From Anaerolineae bacterium (GTDB taxonomy: Bacteria; Chloroflexota; Anaerolineae; 4572-78; J111), in contig JAGRCC010000004.1 in assembly GCA_020433785.1 (NCBI GenBank), positions 1 to 11,399 of the forward strand: 11,399 bases of DNA. The letters run 5' to 3'. The notes under the pieces were generated by a model. That model did no database searches and was not told the origin of the DNA. It worked only from the letters and a program-made list of their open reading frames with translations. The translations under genes were made by a program, and so were the position numbers. This document shows, in pieces, positions 1 through 5,124 of this stretch; position 1 is the first letter of the stretch; each line of letters starts with the position of its first letter.

Positions 1-2277
1 AAAGCTAATCGCTGGTTCGATATCGTTGCCGCACAGCCTTACGGCTTTGACCGTGATCCGGCCGATCCGGCTGCCTCCGATGTGCTCAATTTTCGCCGCG
101 TCGAACTGCTGCGCCAAGTCATGCTCAACCACGGCGACACCGAGACACCGATCTGGGCCACGGCCTTTGGTTGGAATGCCCTCCCACCCCGTTGGCCCGG
201 ACCCAAGTCGCCTTGGAAAACTGGATCGCCTGACCGGCAAGCCCGACGCACGACTGAGGCGCTTAATCTGGCCCGACAAAATTGGCCCTGGCTCGGTCCT
301 ATGCTGGCGATTCGGTGGGATACGACCGGCCTTGAGCCGGATGATCCGGCTCGCGGATTTGCCCTGCGCGACACGCCCGCTGTGCTGGCTGCGCTCCAAG
401 CCGCAATCAGCGACTCCACTATCGCTACGCCAGGCGTCTACCCCGCCGATCATCCTAGTGGGCAGTACAACTCCGGCTGGCGTTTTGCCGCCGCCCTGGC
501 CGATATTCCCCGCCACGAACCTCGGACGCTGACTATTCCATTTAACGGGACCCGGCTTGATTTGGCTGTTAATCGAGGTAGTTATCGCGGTTATCTGTGG
601 GTGACCATCGACGGTGGACCGGCCAACGCCCTGCCGCTAGACAGCCAAGGCCGCAGCTACGTAGTTTTATACGATCCGCTTCGTGAGTCAACGGCGATTA
701 CTCTTGCCCGGAACTTGCCGCTCGGACCTCACCAGGCCCAAATCACGGCCGAAGGTGGCTGGGGGCAGTGGGCCATCGCCGGCTGGTCCATAATAAATGA
801 AATCGATGTTGCTTTCTACCAGTGGGGATTGATCATTGCGGGGATTATAGCTGCGCTCAGTGGTATCCCGCTGCTGTATATGCTTATCAAAAATTTTGGC
901 CGGATTCTCCGCTTCATCGCGAGTCGAGTTGCTTTTTTCTACAAGCTGGATGAGCGCGTTCAATTTATCCTGACCGCTACCCCGGCTGTTGGCCTCTATT
1001 TCGATTCCGGCCATTTTGCGCCTCTGCTGTTGGGCCTACTGGCTATCTGCCTCCTCCTACGCCCCGACTTCGGCCTTGTCCTAATTGCCTTCAGTCTTTC
1101 ATTTCTCCCTGACCAGCCCCCAACACCTCTTCTCAATATTTCTCTCCTTGAAGCCCTTCTCCTTTTTAGCACCGCCGGCCTAATTTGGTCACTTGTCAGC
1201 CTTCAGCATTCCACCTACATAGTTCATCGTTCATTATTCATCATTCATTATTCATCATTTATTATTCTTGGCCTATTGGCCACACTTTTCGCTCAAAATT
1301 TCGGCGTTAGCATGTTCGCCTGGCGAACGATGGTGCTTGGTCCGGTCATTTTTTGTGGGCTGATTCTGCTAATCGCTCCGTTGGAGCAAGCCCCAACCTG
1401 GCGGTTAGTCAATGCTTTTGTGTTGGGTGCTGTTGTCCACGCGGCCATCGCCTTGGCCCTCTATTTTTTCGACCATCAGTTTATCGCTGCGGAAGGCGTT
1501 CGTCGCGCTGTGGGGCCGGTGTACCCCACGCCCAATAATTTGGCCCTCTTCTTAGAACGGGCCTGGCCGATACTACTGGCAGTATCGCTGCTACCGGGCC
1601 AGCCAAGGCAGCAGCGGGTGATGTATGGTCTGGGTTTAGGGATAGTCACCGCGGCTCTTTATCTGACCTTTTCGCGGGGAACGCTGCTGCTGGCGCTGCC
1701 GAGCGCTTTGGTAGGGATGGTTTTATTGGTCGGATTTTATCGGAAACAGTGGCGGCGCGGGCTGTTGGGAGCAGGCATTGGATTAGCCCTCCTGTTGGCA
1801 GCGCTGCTACCCCTGCTGGTCACAACCCGGCTGGCAACGGTGATCGATTACAGCCAGGGAACCGGCTTCTTTCGCCTCAAACTGTGGCAGTCGGCCTTAA
1901 TGATGTTGCGCGATCACTGGCTGTTGGGTGTCGGTTTGAATAACTTTCTTTATCAGTATCGCACCTTCTACATCTTGCCTGAAGCCTGGCAAGAACCGAA
2001 CTTATCTCATCCTCATAACCTGATTTTAGATTTTGGTACCAGTCTGGGTGTGGGTGGCATCATTATTCTGATTGGGCTGCAAGTTCAATTTTGGACACGG
2101 GCCTGCTCGGAGTACCAAAAACGACCAACTTCACTGCTGCTGGGGTTGATGGGCAGTATGATCGTCATCTTAACTCATGGCTTGGTTGATCACGCCTACT
2201 TTTTGGTCGATTTAGCCTTTGCCTTCTTTTTGATTTTTGGGTTGGTCCAGCGCATCACGTATTTTGCATCTGAGTGA
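1..2277 (+). CDS. Glycosidase-like domain fused to O-antigen ligase/polymerase (Wzy_C-type), 5' partial
   Basis: The frame is open from the first base, so the gene starts upstream; 758 residues are visible. Residues 1-140 resemble the C-terminal part of a clan GH-A (GH5/GH39-like) fold: an AQPYGF segment, then WATAFGW at residues 52-58, where active members usually have WxTExGW. The catalytic Glu position (residue 55) is Ala. Residues about 143-265 look like a beta-sandwich, with PGVYPADHP at its start and a GGWGQW motif. From about residue 270 the protein is polytopic membrane, with FSRG near residue 559, LLGVGLNNF from 641 and HPHN at 670-673, the signature pattern of Wzy_C O-antigen ligases/polymerases. 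It probably acts in the cytoplasmic membrane, joining or polymerising surface glycans on the outer face; the substrate is unknown. The gene ends in a hairpin facing a convergent small gene. Confidence 0.85.
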   Translation, partial: KANRWFDIVAAQPYGFDRDPADPAASDVLNFRRVELLRQVMLNHGDTETPIWATAFGWNALPPRWPGPKSPWKTGSPDRQARRTTEALNLARQNWPWLGPMLAIRWDTTGLEPDDPARGFALRDTPAVLAALQAAISDSTIATPGVYPADHPSGQYNSGWRFAAALADIPRHEPRTLTIPFNGTRLDLAVNRGSYRGYLWVTIDGGPANALPLDSQGRSYVVLYDPLRESTAITLARNLPLGPHQAQITAEGGWGQWAIAGWSIINEIDVAFYQWGLIIAGIIAALSGIPLLYMLIKNFGRILRFIASRVAFFYKLDERVQFILTATPAVGLYFDSGHFAPLLLGLLAICLLLRPDFGLVLIAFSLSFLPDQPPTPLLNISLLEALLLFSTAGLIWSLVSLQHSTYIVHRSLFIIHYSSFIILGLLATLFAQNFGVSMFAWRTMVLGPVIFCGLILLIAPLEQAPTWRLVNAFVLGAVVHAAIALALYFFDHQFIAAEGVRRAVGPVYPTPNNLALFLERAWPILLAVSLLPGQPRQQRVMYGLGLGIVTAALYLTFSRGTLLLALPSALVGMVLLVGFYRKQWRRGLLGAGIGLALLLAALLPLLVTTRLATVIDYSQGTGFFRLKLWQSALMMLRDHWLLGVGLNNFLYQYRTFYILPEAWQEPNLSHPHNLILDFGTSLGVGGIIILIGLQVQFWTRACSEYQKRPTSLLLGLMGSMIVILTHGLVDHAYFLVDLAFAFFLIFGLVQRITYFASE
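1223..1271 (+). repeat. In-frame heptamer tandem repeat (TTCATNN), STRR-like
   Basis: Seven consecutive heptamers run from 1223: TTCATCG, TTCATTA, TTCATCA, TTCATTA, TTCATCA, TTTATTA, TTCTTGG (the last degenerate). The 14-mer at 1230-1243 is repeated exactly at 1244-1257. Such repeats are usually intergenic; here they lie inside the O-antigen ligase gene and are read as a hydrophobic stretch around IVHRSLFIIHYSS. Six heptamers make 42 nt, a whole number of codons, so the frame survives. Confidence 0.8.
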
Positions 2278-2280
2278 TTA

Positions 2281-2332
2281 GTAAATGGTCATGGGTCATT
2301 ATAGATTAGGCTAGATGACCCATGCCATTTAC
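2281..2332. terminator. Long hairpin between convergent genes
   Basis: 2281-2299 pairs with 2315-2332 over 18 bp with a single bulged T at 2289 and a 15-nt loop. It fills almost all of the 58-bp space between the stop codons of the ligase gene (+) and the 56-residue gene (-). Neither side has a good U-tract, so a role as bidirectional terminator or 3'-end stabiliser is inferred from position and stem strength. It may alternatively be a copy of a dispersed palindromic repeat. Confidence 0.55.
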
Positions 2333-2335
2333 CTT

Positions 2336-2506
2336 TCACCCTTCCGCCGATTGCGACCCGCGTGTCTGGCGCACCCGGGTTTCTAACTTGGTAACTCGCT
2401 CAGATAAGCTATTCAGCCATAACAAAATTTGCCCTACAGCCTGTTCTACCGTCATTTCCTCTCGCTCCCAGCGCTTGATCAGATCGGTTAGCTCATACTT
2501 TTTCAT
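2336..2506 (-). CDS. Small hypothetical protein, 56 aa, helical/coiled-coil-like
   Basis: ATG at 2506 and TGA at 2336-2338 give 56 residues. An AAGGGG Shine-Dalgarno ends 8 nt before the ATG, which supports real translation. The protein begins MKKYELTDLIKRWEREEM and continues with a heptad-like pattern (ILLWLNSL, then RVTKLETRV), suggesting two amphipathic helices with a short coiled coil and a basic, polar tail. No Cys, signal peptide or membrane segment is seen. It lies downstream of the XRE regulator gene on the same strand, behind a promoter with a palindromic operator candidate and a terminator hairpin. I do not recognise the family. A role as partner or antagonist of the regulator, or as a separate regulated small protein, is only inferred from position. 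Confidence 0.6.
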   Translation of the reverse strand: MKKYELTDLIKRWEREEMTVEQAVGQILLWLNSLSERVTKLETRVRQTRGSQSAEG

Positions 2507-2536
2507 CGATATTTCCCCTTGATAAATTTGTTAATA

Positions 2537-2552
2537 AACACGATTTCGTGTA
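2537..2552. promoter_or_regulatory. Operator candidate 2 (AACACG-N4-CGTGTA)
   Basis: A palindrome with arms ACACGA/TCGTGT around TT. It is the same CACG-N4-CGTG pattern as the one at 2606-2621, centre-to-centre distance 69 bp. It sits 31 bp upstream of the start codon of the 56-residue gene, in its leader or in a second, weaker promoter. Candidate binding site of the XRE protein encoded next door; that assignment is inference. Confidence 0.5.
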
Positions 2553-2561
2553 TAGTATTGT

Positions 2562-2589
2562 AAAAAATAAGCGAGGAACGGCTCGCTTA
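2562..2589 (-). terminator. Intrinsic terminator (minus strand)
   Basis: A perfect 8-bp stem (2568-2575 with 2582-2589; minus strand TAAGCGAG/CTCGCTTA) with a 6-nt loop, followed on the minus strand by six U (2562-2567). It lies after the XRE gene, so it can end the kinase-XRE transcript. It also lies only about 5 nt after the predicted start of the transcript from the 2601-2629 promoter, so it could attenuate expression of the 56-residue gene. Confidence 0.7.
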
Positions 2590-2600
2590 AAGTGGTCAAA

Positions 2601-2629
2601 ATAATAACACGTTTCCGTGTTGATGTCAA
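2601..2629 (-). promoter_or_regulatory. Sigma70-type promoter with operator in the spacer
   Basis: On the minus strand a perfect -35 TTGACA (2624-2629) is followed after exactly 17 bp by -10 TATTAT (2601-2606). The spacer is almost wholly occupied by the palindrome AACACG-TTTC-CGTGTT (2606-2621), so a protein bound there would directly block RNA polymerase. Predicted transcription start is near 2594, heading towards the 56-residue gene. It lies 10 bp beyond the stop codon of the XRE gene. Confidence 0.75.
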
Positions 2630-2638
2630 GAGGTGAGT

Positions 2639-3151
2639 TTAGCCGGATTTTTCAGATTCGTTGGCTTCAGGGGGTTCGGTTTTGTAGGGGAATCCAATTT
2701 CTCTAGCGATCATTTGCAGCAATTTGCTCATGGAGCGGCGAGCCGTATGGTTGCCCACTTCCCAATCACTGATCGTCTGCTGGCGAACGGCCAATCGGTC
2801 GGCCAACTCTTGTTGAGACCAGCCGGCAAATTCGCGCAGCGCCTTGATCTGGTCGCCGGTCCAGCCCACTGATTTTCGAATAGGGCTAACCCGGTAGGTG
2901 ATCCGCGCCGGCCGAAAAACAATCACTTTGTTCTCAAGATCGGGCAGATCGATCAGCCAACCTGCTTCTTGCCAGGCCCGTCCTTGGGTGGTGGCGCTGT
3001 TGGCCCACCACGCTCTCGACGCCTGAGCGCTAACCGGTAATTTTTGGCCCAATATTTCTTCTATCTCAGCCAAACTTAACTCAAGCAAGCCAGAGTCAGG
3101 CTGTTGTTTAAGATATTCAAAGAGAGGATAATATTTACTTGTGGGTAACAT
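2639..3151 (-). CDS. DUF7662-like domain + XRE (Cro/C1) HTH transcriptional regulator
   Basis: 170 residues from ATG at 3151. Residues 1-80 (start MLPTSKYYPLFEYL; SLAEIEEILGQKLP; SRAWWANS; GRAWQEAGW) match a small domain I recall as Pfam DUF7662, of unknown function, often found alone. Residues about 99-152 form a Cro/C1-type helix-turn-helix: QQELADRL is helix 2 and QQTISDWEVGN the recognition helix and following turn. This should be a sequence-specific DNA-binding protein. The gene follows the kinase-like gene with 27 bp between, so they form an operon. A TTG directly after the kinase stop would extend it by 9 residues but has no Shine-Dalgarno, and conservation starts after the ATG. Downstream are two CACG-N4-CGTG palindromes, plausible targets, suggesting autoregulation or control of the 56-residue gene. 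Confidence 0.85.
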   Translation of the reverse strand: MLPTSKYYPLFEYLKQQPDSGLLELSLAEIEEILGQKLPVSAQASRAWWANSATTQGRAWQEAGWLIDLPDLENKVIVFRPARITYRVSPIRKSVGWTGDQIKALREFAGWSQQELADRLAVRQQTISDWEVGNHTARRSMSKLLQMIAREIGFPYKTEPPEANESEKSG

Positions 3152-3178
3152 ATTTACCAGGCATATCCATTCAATCAA

Positions 3179-3931
3179 TCATTTTTTGGCGGGAGAAGCC
3201 GCTGCCAGCGGCAGCTTCAGAAAAAAGCAAGTACCGGCCTCTTCCCCGCTTTCCACCCACAGACGGCCTTGATGGCAGGCCGCTAACTGCCATGCCAGAG
3301 GTAACTCGACGCCGCCATAGCTTAACTTGCTGTGCCCCTGCGCGTCCACATGGACGGTCAACTCAAAAATTTCATCGAGCTTAGACGTAGGTAAAAACAG
3401 ATTAGGCGCTATCATTCGCAAAGTAACATCAGCCTCATCAAGCTCGACAATGAGACTAAATTTCTTGGCCTTTTCTTGGTTAATCAAGAAATGGCTGACA
3501 ATGAAAATGATCTGACCGATTCGGTCAGGGTCGCCCCAAACCATCGGCATGGGATGTGGCATGTTAACGACAATTTCGGCCGACATTTCTCGCTTGATCA
3601 GCGGCACTACTTTTTGAATCACGTCCGCGAGCAAGATATCGGCAAAATCAATCCTTAGCTCATCGGCGGCTAACTTGCTCAAATCAACCACCGTGTTGAT
3701 CAGTTGCAGCAGGTGTTTGGCGCTGTGACGAATGGCCGCAATATCCTCACTTTGCAAGTCGGTCAGCGGGCCTTCGACCCCATCCAGTAACAACTCAGAA
3801 AACCCCAAAATAGAGTTAAGAGGCCCTCGCAAATCATGCGATAAATGACGCAGTTCTAACGGCCGGCTTGATGAAGAACCGGTGGGATTTTGGATAGTAA
3901 ATTGGTTGGATTGCAAATTAGTTTCGGTCAC
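3179..3931 (-). CDS. Histidine-kinase-like protein with degenerate ATPase domain
   Basis: 250 residues from GTG at 3931; AAGGA 9 nt upstream supports this start. Residues about 24-95 are a HisKA dimerisation/phosphoacceptor domain with H-box LSHDLRGPLNSILGF (His32). Residues 110-242 follow the HATPase_c outline (VWGDPDRIGQII at 131-142; closing GTCFFLKLPL), but the ATP-binding boxes are lost. The N-box Asn positions (about 142 and 146) are hydrophobic, the DxGxGI G1 box is replaced by APNLFLP near 175-181, and the GTGLGL G2 box reads YGGVELPL near 205-212. No sensor, membrane or receiver domain is present. It is therefore probably not an active ATP-dependent kinase. A phosphorylatable scaffold or a dimerisation partner of another kinase is inference. 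It heads an operon with the XRE regulator. Confidence 0.85.
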   Translation of the reverse strand: MTETNLQSNQFTIQNPTGSSSSRPLELRHLSHDLRGPLNSILGFSELLLDGVEGPLTDLQSEDIAAIRHSAKHLLQLINTVVDLSKLAADELRIDFADILLADVIQKVVPLIKREMSAEIVVNMPHPMPMVWGDPDRIGQIIFIVSHFLINQEKAKKFSLIVELDEADVTLRMIAPNLFLPTSKLDEIFELTVHVDAQGHSKLSYGGVELPLAWQLAACHQGRLWVESGEEAGTCFFLKLPLAAASPAKK

Positions 3932-3967
3932 CGCGGTGTGTCCTTTTCATTATTAGTTTTGTTAACC

Positions 3968-3996
3968 ATTCTACCATACGCCTTCACATTTCTCAA
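3968..3996 (-). promoter_or_regulatory. Promoter of the kinase-XRE operon
   Basis: Minus-strand -35 TTGAGA (3991-3996), 17-bp spacer, -10 TAGAAT (3968-3973). The start would be near 3961, giving a leader of about 30 nt before the GTG at 3931. Its -35 box touches the -35 box of the divergent tRNA promoter. Confidence 0.7.
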
Positions 3997-4025
3997 TTGA
4001 CTTTCCATCATACCTTTGCTAAAAT
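3997..4025 (+). promoter_or_regulatory. Promoter of the tRNA-Ser pair
   Basis: -35 TTGACT (3997-4002), 17-bp spacer, -10 TAAAAT (4020-4025). Transcription would start near 4032, about 14 nt before the first tRNA. The -35 hexamer directly abuts that of the divergent kinase-operon promoter. Confidence 0.75.
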
Positions 4026-4045
4026 GTCATTTATTGCCTGGTCTT

Positions 4046-4132
4046 GGAGGGATGGCAGAGTGGTCGATTGCGGTGGTCTTGAAAACCACTGAGGCTGCAA
4101 GGTCTCCGGGGGTTCGAATCCCTCTCCCTCCG
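4046..4132 (+). tRNA. tRNA-Ser (anticodon UGA)
   Basis: An 87-nt class II tRNA. Acceptor stem GGAGGGA (4046-4052) pairs with TCCCTCC (4125-4131), with discriminator G at 4132. The anticodon arm is GTGGT-CTTGAAA-ACCAC, giving anticodon UGA for UCN codons. There is a long variable arm and a T arm around GGTTCGAATCC. CCA is not encoded and must be added after transcription. First gene of a two-tRNA transcript. Confidence 0.96.
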
Positions 4133-4165
4133 CTAGAGCTTGCTTTAATAATGCTAATCTAATTT

Positions 4166-4254
4166 GGGGAGGTGCCAGAGTGGACGATTGGGGCCGCCTG
4201 CTAAGTGGTTGTCGGGGTAAAACTCGACCGTGGGTTCGAATCCCACCCTCCCCG
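4166..4254 (+). tRNA. tRNA-Ser (anticodon GCU)
   Basis: An 89-nt class II tRNA, 33 bp after the first one. Acceptor GGGGAGG (4166-4172) pairs with CCTCCCC (4247-4253), discriminator G at 4254. The anticodon loop CTGCTAA gives anticodon GCU (AGC/AGU codons). The variable arm is long, as expected for Ser. No encoded CCA. A strong terminator follows at once. Confidence 0.96.
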
Positions 4255-4259
4255 CACTA

Positions 4260-4294
4260 TTGACCGCCGGAGAAATCACGGCGGTCAATTTTTT
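4260..4294 (+). terminator. Intrinsic terminator after the tRNA-Ser genes
   Basis: A perfect 10-bp stem, TTGACCGCCG (4260-4269) with CGGCGGTCAA (4279-4288), a 9-nt loop and six T (4289-4294). It separates the tRNAs from the metallohydrolase gene, whose start codon is only 24 nt further on. Confidence 0.9.
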
Positions 4295-4318
4295 GTGCCT
4301 CAAAAGGAGGGATTATCG

Positions 4319-4939
4319 ATGACGACACCCCTGATTTTGAAAACCGCTTCAGTTGGACCCTGGCCGATGAACACCTACGCTTTGATCTGCTCAGACACGG
4401 GCCAAAGTGTTTTAATCGATCCCGGCGCCGAACCGGATAAACTCGCGGCCATGTTGGTCGACTCCACGCCGGTGGCTATTTTGCTAACCCACGCTCACTC
4501 CGATCACATCGGCGCGCTGGCTGAAATGCGAGAACAGCTTAACGTGCCAGTCTTCATCCATCCCGCCGACTCTCACATGGGAGTTATGGCCGATGAGTGG
4601 TTTGCTGATGGCGACACCTTTACTCTGGGGCAGCATACCCTCCACATTATCCACACACCGGGACACACGCCTGGGATGGTCACTCTGATGCTGCCGGATC
4701 ATCGCGCCATTGTCGGCGACACCATTTTTCAAGGCGGGCCGGGCAAAACCTGGTCGCCCCACTATTTTAAGGTCACGATGGACACCATGCGCAACATCGT
4801 CTTCACCTGGCCCGATGACACCATCTGTTACCCCGGCCACGGTCCCGCTTTCCGCCTCGGCGATGAGCGTCCCGCTTTTGAAGCCTTTGTACAGCGCGGT
4901 CAGTATGAGGGGTTGTTTGGGGATGTATCGTGGGCATAG
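4319..4939 (+). CDS. MBL-fold metallohydrolase (glyoxalase II-like)
   Basis: 206 residues from ATG 4319, with an ideal AGGAGG 8 nt upstream; the frame is open further upstream only through the tRNA, so this start is preferred. The metallo-beta-lactamase zinc ligands are complete: HAHSDH (His58, His60, Asp62, His63), His116 in HTPGH, Asp134 in GDTIF and His174 in YPGHGPA. Length and spacing fit single-domain cytosolic hydrolases of the hydroxyacylglutathione-hydrolase/YcbL-like type, which cleave thioesters, but the substrate cannot be told from sequence. No signal peptide. It lies directly behind the tRNA terminator with no visible promoter, so it may depend on readthrough. Confidence 0.92.
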   Translation: MTTPLILKTASVGPWPMNTYALICSDTGQSVLIDPGAEPDKLAAMLVDSTPVAILLTHAHSDHIGALAEMREQLNVPVFIHPADSHMGVMADEWFADGDTFTLGQHTLHIIHTPGHTPGMVTLMLPDHRAIVGDTIFQGGPGKTWSPHYFKVTMDTMRNIVFTWPDDTICYPGHGPAFRLGDERPAFEAFVQRGQYEGLFGDVSWA

Positions 4940-4999
4940 AAGAGCGGTGTCTATCAACACATAAATGAATCTATTTTAGGTATGAGGGCTGGTTTCAAG

Positions 5000-5038
5000 T
5001 TCCACCGGTTAGCGTGATTGAGACGCCAACCGGTGGAA
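5000..5038. repeat. Strong hairpin in the convergent intergenic region
   Basis: Perfect 11-bp arms, TTCCACCGGTT (5000-5010) and AACCGGTGGAA (5028-5038). They continue inward after one A/C mismatch with GCGT/ACGC, making about 15 pairs and a 7-nt loop. It lies between the convergent metallohydrolase and secreted-protein genes. No U-tract follows on either strand, so it is a poor classical terminator; a REP-type element or 3'-end structure is possible. I see nothing else in 4940-5124. Confidence 0.6.
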
Positions 5039-5124
5039 AAGGCTGTTTGAACTGGCTGTCTAGCGAGATGTTTGAAGGCTAGAGATAGTTACAGTAAAAG
5101 TTCGGGTATTTTTGTACCGTAATA

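Noticed and set aside
26..532. Plus- and minus-strand open frames of over 120 codons inside the ligase gene
   Set aside because: Low-complexity Arg/Pro/Ser-rich translations shadowing a frame with clear homology and conserved motifs; no ribosome sites.
1223..1271. CRISPR-like array
   Set aside because: The units are 7 bp with no spacers; it is a simple tandem repeat inside a gene.
3152..3178. TTG start for the XRE regulator directly after the kinase stop
   Set aside because: No Shine-Dalgarno, and the domain begins after the ATG at 3151.
3929..3938. CACCGCGGTG palindrome over the kinase-like gene's start codon
   Set aside because: A single 10-bp GC-rich palindrome with no second copy in the window; not enough to call an operator.
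4205..4318. Upstream in-frame extension of the metallohydrolase by 38 codons
   Set aside because: It reads through tRNA-Ser(GCU) and the terminator; the ATG at 4319 has an ideal AGGAGG and the family N-terminus starts there.
4484..4960. 158-codon minus-strand frame opposite the metallohydrolase
   Set aside because: Antisense shadow of a gene with all zinc ligands conserved; no recognisable domain.
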